Shown: positions 32,174-40,437, counted from the stretch's first letter. The stretch is 61,665 nucleotides of DNA from Spirochaetota bacterium (GCA_029778945.1 JAKPBN010000346.1:1-61665); one strand, 5' to 3'. Numbers and translations: made by a program. The notes: a model not told the origin generated them from the letters alone.

Positions 32174-33391
32174 CTAACCTAGGAAGGCATCCACGACGAG
32201 GTCGGCGGCGCCGCGCTGGGCCAGCTCGGCGTCGTAGGCCCGGCCGATAAACCGGGGCTGGGCCTCGTCAAAATTCGAGGGGGCCGCCGCCAGGACCTCC
32301 CCTACCCTCCGGGCCAACTCCGTGGCCAGGCTCGCCGACCAGGCGACGAACAGGAAGGAGGAGGGGCGAAAGAGGCGGGAGACGGTCTGGACGGCCGAGG
32401 CGAGATAGCGGGCGGCCAGGGTGAGGGCCTCTTCCCCGCTCAGGGACCTGCCCTGGCTGTCGGTCACGCAGGACTCACAGCTCGGCAGGAGGTCCCCCAG
32501 GCCCTCGAAAAGCCAGCGCCCCTCCCCCAGGTCGCCCTTGTCCAGGGAGGTCATGTAAGCCTCGAGGCAGCCCGAGGCCCCGCAGACACAGGGGGGGCCA
32601 TCATAGTCGATGGATATATGGCCCATCTCGATCGTGGTGCCGCGAGGGGAGAGAAACACCTTGCCCCCGTCCACAAAGGCCCCGTTGACCCCGGCCCGGA
32701 GCAGGAACATGAACATGGAATCCTCGTCCCCCAGGCCTCCGTAGCGGAACTGGCTCTGGGCGATGATCGAGCAGTTGTTGTGGATCGAGACGGGTAGGCC
32801 CAGGCGGGCCTCAAGGCGGGCGGCTATGGGAAAGTCCTTCATGCCGGGGATGCGGGGATAGTAGACCACTTCCCGGACCCCCACGGAAACCTGGCCGGGG
32901 GCCCCTAGGCCCAGGCCCAGGATGGACTCCAGGGCCAGGTGGAGGGAGGCGATGGCCTCCTCCACGAGGCGGGCGATAAGGTCGGTGACGGCCTCGGCAT
33001 CCTCCTTGCGCGTCAGGGGGACCATCGTGGAATAGACCGAGTTGCCCTGGAAGTCAAAGACCCCCAAGGAGACCCGCTCTACCCAAAATTCGACGCCCAG
33101 GGAGTAGAAGGTCTCTTTCCGGGCCACATAGGCCTGGGGGCGGCGGCCCTTGCGCTCCTGCCTGACCTCCTCCTCGCCCTGGGCCGGCAGGGGCCGCTCG
33201 ACGGCCATGATATAGCCCGCCTCCTCGAGGTAGGAGAAGATGCGAAAGATCGTCGGGGGCTTGAGGCCCGTGGCCAGGACCACCTCGGACTGGGAGAGGC
33301 CCCGCTCCCGGGAGGAGTGGATAAGCCGGAGGACGATTTTTTCATTGCGCTGGCGGACATCGGCTGCGCGGAGAGGACTGACTGCGGCCAT
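32174..33391 (-). CDS. ROK-family transcriptional repressor of the SQ island
   Basis: 405 aa. The N-terminal winged helix-turn-helix covers about residues 10-65 (NEKIVLRLIHSSRERGLSQS, VVLATGLKPPTIFRIFSYLE). A ROK sugar-kinase fold follows, with GLGLGAPGQVS and the zinc-binding motif CVCGASGCLEAY after GHISIDYDG. The kinase catalytic Asp region reads IHNNCS rather than the DNDAN seen in active kinases, which fits a sensor that does not phosphorylate. It lies at the end of the SQ island, and both SQ promoters carry the same palindrome, so it is the likely repressor. The inducer may be SQ or sulfofructose (inferred). Confidence 0.87.
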   Translation of the reverse strand: MAAVSPLRAADVRQRNEKIVLRLIHSSRERGLSQSEVVLATGLKPPTIFRIFSYLEEAGYIMAVERPLPAQGEEEVRQERKGRRPQAYVARKETFYSLGVEFWVERVSLGVFDFQGNSVYSTMVPLTRKEDAEAVTDLIARLVEEAIASLHLALESILGLGLGAPGQVSVGVREVVYYPRIPGMKDFPIAARLEARLGLPVSIHNNCSIIAQSQFRYGGLGDEDSMFMFLLRAGVNGAFVDGGKVFLSPRGTTIEMGHISIDYDGPPCVCGASGCLEAYMTSLDKGDLGEGRWLFEGLGDLLPSCESCVTDSQGRSLSGEEALTLAARYLASAVQTVSRLFRPSSFLFVAWSASLATELARRVGEVLAAAPSNFDEAQPRFIGRAYDAELAQRGAADLVVDAFLG

Positions 33392-33475
33392 GGGTTTTTT
33401 TCAGCATACTCCAGCTCATCCTTCCTGGGAAGGGTGGATCGGGCCTAGAAGATTCTCTTTTCTTACTTTTTTGCT

Positions 33476-33481
33476 TATCTT
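33476..33481 (+). promoter_or_regulatory. -10 element of leaderless msrA
   Basis: TATCTT at 33476-33481, then 6 nt to the ATG at 33488, with no Shine-Dalgarno. The -35 region is weak (TTCTCT at 33453, 17-nt spacer). Confidence 0.45.
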
Positions 33482-33487
33482 AAACCC

Positions 33488-34192
33488 ATGAACACTAAGC
33501 CGCGGGGAACGAGTCTTTCCAGCCTCCGTATCCTGGGTATGGCCCTCCTGGGCCTGGCCGTGGCGGCCCTGGGAGGCTGTGCGGCCGCTGGCAAAGGCCC
33601 GCAAGCGGGAGGAAGCTGGACCAGGAAGGCCGCCACCACCGGGGAAGCCCCCCGGACTGGAGCCAAAGGAGTGCAGGCTATGGACAAGAACACCGAGACC
33701 GCCATCCTGGGCGGGGGCTGCTTCTGGTGCCTCGAGGCGGTCTTTGAGGAAGTACCGGGGGTCCTGGACGTGACCAATGGCTATGCCGGGGGAACTACAG
33801 ACAAACCCAGCTACGAGGAAGTCTCCACCGGGGATACGGGCCATGCCGAGGTGGTCAGGATCACCTTTGATCCCAAGCTCGTGAGCTACAAAGAGCTTCT
33901 CGACTATTTCTGGAAGATCCACGACCCGACTACCCTGGACCGCCAGGGGGCCGATGTGGGGAGCCAATACCGCTCGGTGATCTTCTGGCAAGGCCCGGAC
34001 CAGCAAGCCCAGGCCAAGGCCTCGGTGGCGGCAATCGCGAAAACCCTCCAGGACCCCGTGGTCACGGAAGTCCTCCCGGCGCCCAGCTTCTGGGTGGCCG
34101 AGGACTATCACCAGGACTATTTCCGCAACCACCCCACGGCGGCCTATTGCCGCATCGTGATAGCCCCCAAGCTCAAGAAGGCCGGATTCTAG
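33488..34192 (+). CDS. msrA: Peptide methionine sulfoxide reductase MsrA, lipoprotein form
   Basis: Reduces methionine-S-sulfoxide in oxidised proteins. It is 234 aa. The signal ends in a lipobox (ALGGC, Cys31), so the enzyme is probably tethered outside the cytoplasm. The catalytic motif GGGCFWCLE has its nucleophile at Cys78. The rest is canonical (GYAGGTTDKPSYEEVSTGDT, VGSQYRSVIF, then EDYHQDYFRNHP). No MsrB domain is fused. It overlaps the convergent DUF1028 gene by 4 nt. The mRNA is probably leaderless. Confidence 0.93.
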   Translation: MNTKPRGTSLSSLRILGMALLGLAVAALGGCAAAGKGPQAGGSWTRKAATTGEAPRTGAKGVQAMDKNTETAILGGGCFWCLEAVFEEVPGVLDVTNGYAGGTTDKPSYEEVSTGDTGHAEVVRITFDPKLVSYKELLDYFWKIHDPTTLDRQGADVGSQYRSVIFWQGPDQQAQAKASVAAIAKTLQDPVVTEVLPAPSFWVAEDYHQDYFRNHPTAAYCRIVIAPKLKKAGF

Positions 34193-35220
34193 GCCCTCCC
34201 GCCCCGAAGCCTGCGGCCCAGGTGGCTTAGGCCAAAGCCCAGGCTCGTGGCCAGCGCGAGGAGGACCAGGATGAGGAAGGCCAGGGCCAGGGCGTAGAGG
34301 CCGTAAAACCACAGGGCCCAGCCAGCCAGGCTCATGAAAGCCCAGCATGCCAGGAAGCCCAGGATGGCCACAAGGCTCGCGCCGATCGTCGCGAGGAGCC
34401 AGGCCCGGCTCCTCAGGGCAAAGGCCGCCGCGAGGCCCAGGGCCAAGGGAAGGCCCAGGCCCAGGAGATAGGTCGCCGAGCGGGGGACAAAGACGGCCTT
34501 TTTTGCCAGGCCGGCCCGGAAATCCATGCCCAGGGTCTCCACCGGATTGCCCCGTCCGTCATCCTTCTCCAGAAGGGCAAGGCTTGCGGTGTTCCGTGGA
34601 TCCCCGGGCTTGGCCACGGCCAGGAAGGCCGTAAAGGCCCGGCGCTTGCCCGCCCGGGCGTCCCCGCCCTGCCTGGCCCCGGCCTCCATAGCCTCGACAA
34701 GGCACTGGGCCAGGCTTGTACCCGGGCGGCCCGCGGCGGCCTCGAAGGCCTCGGCGGTCGCGTCCACCACGGCTCCATCGGTCAGGATGTTGCCCTGGAC
34801 CGTATAGGTCTTGCCTCCCCTGCTGCCCGCCCAGGACTCGGTCTCCCGGCCCGTAAAGGCCGCCAGCTCGGGGCCAAGAGCGCCCAACCTGGCCAGGCCA
34901 TATTGCTGGAGCTCTCGACTAGGATCGAAGGCGGGATTGGCCAGGGACTGGACGATGGCCTCGGCGCCGCCGCCCCCGGGGGAGCGGAGGAGGCGCAGGG
35001 CCTCTAGGCGGGCTCCCTCATTGGTCGCCGCCTGGGCTGCCACAGCCCCCTGGCCGGGGGCCAGGCCCAGGACCATCCAGACCGCAAAGCTGGCCGAGGC
35101 GCCGGCCCCACCCACCTCACCGGTGGCGGGATCGACGGCGACGATAGTCCAGGTGGCAGAGAGGGGAGAGGCGAGGCAGGCGAGGGCCAGGGCGGCCAGG
35201 AGATGGCGTTTTTGGCGCAT
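34189..35220 (-). CDS. DUF1028 family protein with C-terminal membrane helices
   Basis: 343 aa. After a signal peptide ending near LASPLSA it begins TWTIVAVDPATGEVGGAGAS, the hallmark of the DUF1028 Ntn-hydrolase-like family, where the mature N-terminal Thr would be exposed. The family domain runs to about residue 235. Three or four membrane segments and a basic tail (RRLRGGRA) follow, an unusual addition. The promoter TTGCGC-N17-TAGAAT ends 5 nt before the ATG, which suggests a leaderless mRNA. Function of the family is not established. Confidence 0.8.
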   Translation of the reverse strand: MRQKRHLLAALALACLASPLSATWTIVAVDPATGEVGGAGASASFAVWMVLGLAPGQGAVAAQAATNEGARLEALRLLRSPGGGGAEAIVQSLANPAFDPSRELQQYGLARLGALGPELAAFTGRETESWAGSRGGKTYTVQGNILTDGAVVDATAEAFEAAAGRPGTSLAQCLVEAMEAGARQGGDARAGKRRAFTAFLAVAKPGDPRNTASLALLEKDDGRGNPVETLGMDFRAGLAKKAVFVPRSATYLLGLGLPLALGLAAAFALRSRAWLLATIGASLVAILGFLACWAFMSLAGWALWFYGLYALALAFLILVLLALATSLGFGLSHLGRRLRGGRA

Positions 35221-35225
35221 GGCCG

Positions 35226-35254
35226 ATTCTAAACCCGTTAGAGGTTAGGCGCAA
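35226..35254 (-). promoter_or_regulatory. Leaderless promoter of the DUF1028 gene
   Basis: TTGCGC (35254-35249), 17-nt spacer, TAGAAT (35231-35226), 5 nt to the ATG at 35220. Confidence 0.55.
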
Positions 35255-35262
35255 CTCGAGCT

Positions 35263-36117
35263 TCATGCCCGGTCCCGGTTTATCCAGAGGCCGGCGACGA
35301 TCACCCCCAGGCCCAGGAGGAAGCGCAGGTTGATGGTCTCCCCCGCCACGAGGAGGCCCAGGAGCACGGTGAGGGCCGTCTCCCAGTAAAAGATCACGCT
35401 GCCCCGGCCCGCGGGCACCGAGCGGTAGCCTACGGCCATGAAGGCCTGGGCCACAAAGGAGCCAATTCCCACAAAAAGGAGGCAGGCCAGGGCCAGGGGG
35501 CCCCCCGGCGAGGCCGGGAGGGGGGCAAGGGCCAGGAGGGGGAGGCCAAAAAGGCAGGGAGAGAGGTAGAGGACAAAGGGGCTTGCCCCGGCCTGGGATG
35601 CCCGGCGCACAAAATTGACGGCCAGGCCCGCGAGGACGGCGCTGCCTATGGCCAGGAGGTCCCCCGCCAGGGCCGAGCCCGAGCCATCCCTCACCACAAG
35701 GATCGCCCCCCCGGTGCAGACGATGAGGGAGACAAGGTTCCTGGGCTTTAGTCCTTCCTTGAAGAGGAGGGCCCCAAAGAGGGCGACAAAGAGAGGATAG
35801 GTGTTTCCCAGGAGGGTGGCCCGCCCCGGCCCGGCCAAGGCTATGGCCGCGTAGGAGGCTATCATCGAGGCGGCCCCAAAGAGGCCCCGGAGGACAATGG
35901 CCTTCTTGGCCACGATAGCCGGCCTCGGTCCCCCCTTGCGCCTCCCCCAGAGGATAATGCCCAGGCAGAGGAAGGTGCCCAGGAGGAAGCGCGTCCCGGA
36001 GATAAAGTAGCCGGAGTAATAGCGGGACGCGAGCTTTACCGAGAGGGTGACAAAGGCAAAGATCGTGGCCGAGGTAAAGAGGGCGAGCTCGCCGCGGATG
36101 AGCTTGGGCGCTTTCAT
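35263..36117 (-). CDS. EamA/DMT-superfamily transporter
   Basis: 284 aa with ten hydrophobic segments in the two-EamA-repeat layout (about residues 8-130 and 145-280). It includes the GNTYPLFVALFGALLFKE segment that marks the end of the first repeat and an equivalent FYWETALTVLLGLLVAGE in the second. Members export metabolites or amino acids; the substrate is unknown. The start at 36117 gives a standard N-terminus. It is probably transcribed alone. Confidence 0.86.
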   Translation of the reverse strand: MKAPKLIRGELALFTSATIFAFVTLSVKLASRYYSGYFISGTRFLLGTFLCLGIILWGRRKGGPRPAIVAKKAIVLRGLFGAASMIASYAAIALAGPGRATLLGNTYPLFVALFGALLFKEGLKPRNLVSLIVCTGGAILVVRDGSGSALAGDLLAIGSAVLAGLAVNFVRRASQAGASPFVLYLSPCLFGLPLLALAPLPASPGGPLALACLLFVGIGSFVAQAFMAVGYRSVPAGRGSVIFYWETALTVLLGLLVAGETINLRFLLGLGVIVAGLWINRDRA

Positions 36118-36190
36118 GACTGGGTCTTTAGGCTGGGCATGGGCCACTATTCTCCGGGCAGGCCACGAGGGTCAAGCCCGGGAAGACAGC

Positions 36191-36559
36191 CTAGGGGCTA
36201 GGCGCCTGGGCCAGGGCAGCCTCGACGGCCTTGAGGATCACCTGGCTGGAATAGCTGGCCCCCGAGACCAGGTCGACCCCCAGGCCCTGGGCCTCCAGGA
36301 CCCGGCCGGGGATGGCTTTGGCGGCCGGGGCGCCCAGGGGGCTGGACTCAAAGGCCGTGAGCTCGAGGGCGAGCATCCGCCCCCCCGCGAGGGTGGCGGC
36401 CACTGTGGCCTTGCCCAGCTTCCCCGCATAGCTTCCCCTGTAGACCCCGTCGGCGAGGGGAGAAAAATCCGGACGGCCTAGCTCGAGGCGCGGTGTGGCG
36501 CAGGAGAGGAGACTAAAGGCCGCCGTGAGGGCAAGGCCCACCAAGGCCTTGGTGCTCAT
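36191..36559 (-). CDS. FMN-binding-domain lipoprotein
   Basis: 122 aa. The lipobox is FSLLSC (Cys20). One FMN_bind domain then follows: YRGSYAGKLGKATVAATLAG, LELTAFESSP and the flavin-attachment-type motif VSGASYSSQVILKAV. In the family FMN is joined to Thr in S-G-A-T. Here the position is Ser (SGAS), so covalent flavinylation is uncertain. The start overlaps the stop of the upstream membrane protein by 4 nt and has AAAGGAG. The pair may form a small membrane redox unit. Confidence 0.82.
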   Translation of the reverse strand: MSTKALVGLALTAAFSLLSCATPRLELGRPDFSPLADGVYRGSYAGKLGKATVAATLAGGRMLALELTAFESSPLGAPAAKAIPGRVLEAQGLGVDLVSGASYSSQVILKAVEAALAQAPSP

Positions 36560-37509
36560 AATTGCTCCTTTATGGTCCCGGCCTCCCGGCCAGGCCAGAG
36601 GCGGGCCATCACGAGGATCCCGAGGCCCAGGGCCCCGAGGGCCAGGGCCAGGAAGCCCAGGACAAGGCCCAGGGATTCGGCGATGCCTTCCCTGAGCATG
36701 GACAGGCCCATGGCCGCCACGGCCAGGCCCTCGGCGGCGCCCTTGACGACCAGGACCGTGCCCAGAAGGTAGCCCCGGGGGTCCCGGCGGAGAAGCCACC
36801 AGGCGGAGAGGAAGGCCGAAGGCACGAGGATGCCCAGGTCCATGGCCTGCACAAAGAGGGTCGAGTAGGAATCCAGGCCCTTGGGCGCCTGGCCCGAGAG
36901 AAGGGAGGGGAGGACTATGCCCCCGAGCCAGTTGAGGCCCAGGAAGCCTCCCACGAGGAGGCAGAGGGTGGCCACGGCCCGGCGGGGATATCGGCCCTCC
37001 GCAAGACCGGCCAGGGCCTCGAGATCCACCGAGGCGAGGGCCAGGCAAAAGGCCGGAATGCTCAGGGCCAGGAGACCGACATAGAGGAGGAAAAACTCAT
37101 TGTAGGCCGTGCCCAGGGCCATCATCCCATAGCAGTAGAGGAAATAGCCCAGGGCCCCGCCCAGGAGGAGTCTCGAGGCCAGGCTCCCCTTGCGGCTCGC
37201 CACGAGGGCCAGGCCCAGGAGGGGCAGGGCAAAGACCAGGGTGACCAGGTCCTGGGCCCTCTCCTGGATGGCGGCCGAGCGGGAGTCCCGGCGGTAGAGG
37301 CCCTGGCCATCGAGGGAGATGGTCTGCCCCCAGAGATTTTGGGCATAGGCCGCCTGGCCCGCCACAGCAGCCCCAAAGCGGGAATCCCGGTCCAGGAGGC
37401 CCCCGAGGGCCGCGACTCCGGCGCCAAGGAATATGAGGACGGCCAGGAAGCGGGCCGCGCCAAGACTGCTCCTCCTTCGGGCGAGGGGAGAAAAATCCCG
37501 GGCCTTCAA
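36556..37509 (-). CDS. Eight-helix membrane protein of unknown function
   Basis: 317 aa with a TTG start at 37509, the only start that keeps the frame and includes the first helix. About eight hydrophobic segments. A loop of about 45 residues between helices 1 and 2 (GLLDRDSRFGAAVAGQAAYA to SRSAAIQERAQDL) is probably outside. No family recognised. It lies between a TetR gene (52 nt upstream) and the FMN-binding lipoprotein (4 nt overlap), so it is likely under that TetR regulator. Confidence 0.75.
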   Translation of the reverse strand: MKARDFSPLARRRSSLGAARFLAVLIFLGAGVAALGGLLDRDSRFGAAVAGQAAYAQNLWGQTISLDGQGLYRRDSRSAAIQERAQDLVTLVFALPLLGLALVASRKGSLASRLLLGGALGYFLYCYGMMALGTAYNEFFLLYVGLLALSIPAFCLALASVDLEALAGLAEGRYPRRAVATLCLLVGGFLGLNWLGGIVLPSLLSGQAPKGLDSYSTLFVQAMDLGILVPSAFLSAWWLLRRDPRGYLLGTVLVVKGAAEGLAVAAMGLSMLREGIAESLGLVLGFLALALGALGLGILVMARLWPGREAGTIKEQL

Positions 37510-37561
37510 CGTAGGGCCCCGGCCGTAGAGCCATGCTTCGCATAATTAATCACAATTACCT

Positions 37562-38191
37562 TCATATTCCCTCCTGGGGCCGGCTGCCCTTGGCTAAGCC
37601 GGCTAGCAGTATCTCTATGCTGCGCTCGATCACGGCCTTGCGGGCCTCCCCCGAGCCGCCCCCCTCCATGGCCATCCGGGCCGCGAGGCCGAATATGGAG
37701 GACCAGAGGGCCTGGGCGGTGATCTCCGGGTCGCAGGGGGCGAACTGCCCGGCCTCGATCCCGGCCCGGATCTCTGCGGTCAGGGTGGCAAAGGTCTTCC
37801 TGCGCCGGCTTACTCCGGGGCTAAAAGCCTCGATAGCCGTCCGGGCGGGGCCGACATCCTGGAGGAGGATGGCCTTGAAGAGGTCCGGGGAGTCGAGGGC
37901 AAAGTCCACATAGGCCCGGATTCCCGCCGCCAGCTGGCCCGCAGGGTCGGTGGCCTGGACGGGGATGGCCTCGATCTTGGAGAGGAGGCGGCGGTAGCCT
38001 GCCTCGATGATCTGGGAGACCAGGTCGGCCTTGTCCCGGTAATGGCGGTAGATCGCCGCCTGGGAGAGGCCTACCCGGGCCCCGAGCCTGCGCATCGAGA
38101 GGCTGGCGTAGCCGGACTCGATGAGCATGGCCGTGGCCGCCTCGAGGATGCGGGCGGCGGAACCTTCGGTTTCTTCCGTGGTGGACTCCAT
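37562..38191 (-). CDS. TetR-family transcriptional regulator
   Basis: 209 aa. The N-terminal HTH covers about residues 10-56 (ILEAATAMLIESGYASLSMR, RLGARVGLSQAAIYRHYRDK). The C-terminal ligand domain is all-helical, with a TetR_C-type region. The start at 38191 lies inside a palindrome (ATGTTAACAT). A second copy lies 24 nt upstream with an extra GTTAAC between, so it probably represses itself. The membrane protein and FMN lipoprotein genes follow on the same strand. The divergent DUF1848 gene starts 79 nt away. Confidence 0.88.
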   Translation of the reverse strand: MESTTEETEGSAARILEAATAMLIESGYASLSMRRLGARVGLSQAAIYRHYRDKADLVSQIIEAGYRRLLSKIEAIPVQATDPAGQLAAGIRAYVDFALDSPDLFKAILLQDVGPARTAIEAFSPGVSRRRKTFATLTAEIRAGIEAGQFAPCDPEITAQALWSSIFGLAARMAMEGGGSGEARKAVIERSIEILLAGLAKGSRPQEGI

Positions 38192-38223
38192 GTTAACATC
38201 GTTCACGTTAACAATGTTAACAT
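38190..38223. promoter_or_regulatory. TetR operator: two ATGTTAACAT palindromes with a central GTTAAC
   Basis: Perfect 10-bp palindromes at 38190-38199 and 38214-38223 (centres 24 nt apart) and GTTAAC at 38207-38212. The array covers the tetR start codon and lies 35 nt before the -10 of the divergent gene. Confidence 0.65.
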
Positions 38224-38257
38224 ACCGAAAATCCCAGGAGCCGGTCAAGGGCCGGGC

Positions 38258-38263
38258 TATACT
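38258..38263 (+). promoter_or_regulatory. -10 element of the leaderless DUF1848 gene
   Basis: TATACT, then 6 nt to the GTG at 38270, with no Shine-Dalgarno. Confidence 0.5.
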
Positions 38264-38269
38264 TGCCCC

Positions 38270-39148
38270 GTGATTATCTCCGCCTCCCGGAGGTGCGACC
38301 TCCCCGCCTTTGGCCTCGAGGCCTTCCTCGCGGACCTAAAGGCCGGCTTTCGCCTCGTGCCCAATCCCTGGGATGCCCGCAAGCCCCGAAGGGTCGAGCT
38401 TGGCCGGAAGGCTGTAGACGGGATTGTCTTTTGGACCCGGGATCCAAGGGCCCTCCTGGCCCGGCTTGGCCAGCTCCAGGATCTCGGCTTCCCCTTCTAT
38501 GTCCAACTTACGATCACGGGCTACCCCAGGAGCCTCGAGCCCGGGGGCCTAGGCCCCGAGGAAGCCTGCGAGGCTGCCCAGGCCCTCGCCGCCCGGATAG
38601 GCCCCGAGGCCGTCCTCTGGCGCTACGACCCCATTGTGCTGGCCGAGCCCGGCCTGGATCCGGGCTTTCACCTGCGCAACTTTGCGGTCCAGGCAAGGCG
38701 CTTGGCCGGGGCCACGAGATCGGTCACCCTGAGCCTCCTGGACGAGTACCGCTTTACCACCTCCCGCCTGGCCAGGGCAGGTTTCCACAACCCGGCCTAT
38801 GGAAGCCCGAGGAAGGCCCCCGCCCCACCCTCCCCTTTTCCGGCGGGTAGCCTCCCCGCCGAGCCCTGGCCAGGCCTCCTCGCGGACCTCGCGAGGCTAG
38901 CCCAGGAAGCGGACCTCGAGGCCCGAGCCTGCGCCGAGCCCTGGGACCTCTCGAGCCTGGGCATAGGCCGGGCATCCTGCGTCGACCCAGGGCTCCTGGA
39001 CCGCCTAGGCGGCCGCGATCCCGGACAGCCCCGGAGCCAGGCCAGGGACCGGGGCCAGCGCCGGGCCTGCGGCTGCGCCACGAGCGTCGATGTAGGCAGC
39101 TACGGCCCCTGCCCCCGGGCCTGCGTTTATTGCTATGCCCGGCGCTAA
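38270..39148 (+). CDS. DUF1848 family protein with C-terminal Cys cluster
   Basis: 292 aa from the GTG at 38270, which gives the family N-terminus IISASRRCDLPAF; the frame is open upstream through promoter DNA. DUF1848 features: DGIVFWTRDPRALLARL, FYVQLTITGYPRSLEP, an LWRYDPIVL segment and a C-terminal CGCATSVDVGSYGPCPRAC then YCYA, a CxC...CxxxCxxC pattern that could bind an Fe-S cluster in a radical-SAM-like fold. Function unknown. The start codon and TATACT spacing suggest a leaderless mRNA. The TetR palindromes nearby could affect it. Confidence 0.82.
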   Translation: MIISASRRCDLPAFGLEAFLADLKAGFRLVPNPWDARKPRRVELGRKAVDGIVFWTRDPRALLARLGQLQDLGFPFYVQLTITGYPRSLEPGGLGPEEACEAAQALAARIGPEAVLWRYDPIVLAEPGLDPGFHLRNFAVQARRLAGATRSVTLSLLDEYRFTTSRLARAGFHNPAYGSPRKAPAPPSPFPAGSLPAEPWPGLLADLARLAQEADLEARACAEPWDLSSLGIGRASCVDPGLLDRLGGRDPGQPRSQARDRGQRRACGCATSVDVGSYGPCPRACVYCYARR

Positions 39149-39179
39149 GGCCACCGCTACCCCGGAGCCTCCTGCAGGC

Positions 39180-39207
39180 TTGCGAATCCCCCTCATGGCA
39201 GTATCAT
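39180..39207 (+). promoter_or_regulatory. Promoter of the DinB-like gene
   Basis: TTGCGA (39180-39185), 16-nt spacer, TATCAT (39202-39207). Here a 33-nt leader with AAGGAG precedes the ATG, unlike the leaderless cases. Confidence 0.45.
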
Positions 39208-39240
39208 AGATAGGAAGAAGGCCACTACAAGGAGAGGTCA

Positions 39241-39762
39241 ATGAAAGAGATAATCCTGGGCATGGCGGAGTACAACCTCAAGGCCAACGAGAGGCTCGGC
39301 GAGATCCTCAAGAGCCAAGGGCCGCAGGTCCTGACCAAGGACATGGGCAGCTTCTACAAGAGCATCCAGGCTACCCTCGAGCACATCCTCATCGCCGAGG
39401 TCTCCTGGCTCAAGAAGTTCGCTGGCTTTTTCTCCTACCCCATTCTCGCCAACGCCTGGCTCGTGGGCGCGGAGATGGACGATGTCAAGGCCAGGGCCTC
39501 GGGCAATTTCCCGGTCCTCATCTCCTTCCTCCACGACGCCGACCTCCTCTTTGTGGGCTTTGCCAAGCTCATCGACGAGGCTCAGCTTGGCGCCCGGGTC
39601 AGGTTCAAGAACATGAAGGGTGAGGAGCTCCAGCGCACGTACTGGAACACCCTCATCCACATCCTCAACCATGGCACCCACCACCGGGGGGAGATCTCGG
39701 CCCTGCTCGACATGCAGGGGGTGTCCAATGACTATTCGGGCTTTAATCTCTACACAAGCTGA
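39241..39762 (+). CDS. DinB-like four-helix metalloprotein
   Basis: 173 aa, all-helical. The DinB metal-binding His residues are at the ends of helices: LEHILIAEVSWL near residue 47 and NHGTHHRGEISALL near residue 143. Family members include bacillithiol-type transferases and damage-induced proteins; the substrate here is unknown. It has a good AAGGAG site. It stands alone between the DUF1848 gene and a zinc-ribbon protein gene. Confidence 0.84.
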   Translation: MKEIILGMAEYNLKANERLGEILKSQGPQVLTKDMGSFYKSIQATLEHILIAEVSWLKKFAGFFSYPILANAWLVGAEMDDVKARASGNFPVLISFLHDADLLFVGFAKLIDEAQLGARVRFKNMKGEELQRTYWNTLIHILNHGTHHRGEISALLDMQGVSNDYSGFNLYTS

Positions 39763-39799
39763 GGTCCGGGCCCAGGCTGGGGCCCGGCAGAGGGGCTTC

Positions 39800-39828
39800 T
39801 TGCCCCTCTCCGCGCCCTCGCGTATACT
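39800..39828 (+). promoter_or_regulatory. Promoter of the zinc-ribbon protein gene
   Basis: TTGCCC (39800-39805), 17-nt spacer, TATACT (39823-39828). A start point near 39835 would leave a leader of about 12 nt containing AAGG. Confidence 0.5.
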
Positions 39829-39846
39829 CGCCGCAGCAAGGTCGGC

Positions 39847-40437
39847 ATGGATTCCATGCCCATGGCCTTGAGGGGGTTGGCGCTGGTGAAAACCGGAGAC
39901 CTGGAAGAGGTCTATGCGGGGATGGAGGAGACCAAGCTCCTTCGCCTCGCGAAATTCGAGTACAACGATCTCGAGTTCCAGGCAAAGGAGGCCCTCAAGA
40001 CCGAGCTGGCCCGGCGGGGACTCCTGGAGGGCAAGACCCTCTTCCTGATCAACCGCCAGGAAGACGGCCCGGACGACTTGGAAGTGAAGGCCATAGCCGT
40101 CCACTTCCAGAACCAGGTCTGTCCCCACTGCGGCAAGAATCGCCTGGCCAACGCCTATGTCCTCACCCGGCGCATAGCCTGCCTGCTGGTCATCTTCCGC
40201 CAGGATGAGCTCGTCTTTGGCTGCAAGGAATGCCTGGCCAAAAAGCTCCGGAGGAAGAGCCTCGTCACGGGCCTCTCCCTCCTCTTTTCGGTCTACTTCC
40301 CCCTGATCCCCTTCTACCTTTCCGCGGACTACCGCCTAGGGGAGGAGATCCAGGCCGCCAGCGAGGACATACCCTCGCCCGACCTCCTGGAGAGCATCCG
40401 GCGCAACATCAAGACCTACCGGGACATCCTCTTCTAG
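39847..40437 (+). CDS. Zinc-ribbon membrane protein of unknown function
   Basis: 196 aa. The N-terminal part is helical (about 1-60). A zinc ribbon has its Cys pairs split: CPHCG near residue 92 and CKEC near residue 126. One or two membrane segments follow (LVTGLSLLFSVYFPLIPFYL, 138-157) and a short acidic tail. No family recognised. The stop overlaps the stop of the convergent PEGA lipoprotein gene by 4 nt. Confidence 0.72.
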   Translation: MDSMPMALRGLALVKTGDLEEVYAGMEETKLLRLAKFEYNDLEFQAKEALKTELARRGLLEGKTLFLINRQEDGPDDLEVKAIAVHFQNQVCPHCGKNRLANAYVLTRRIACLLVIFRQDELVFGCKECLAKKLRRKSLVTGLSLLFSVYFPLIPFYLSADYRLGEEIQAASEDIPSPDLLESIRRNIKTYRDILF

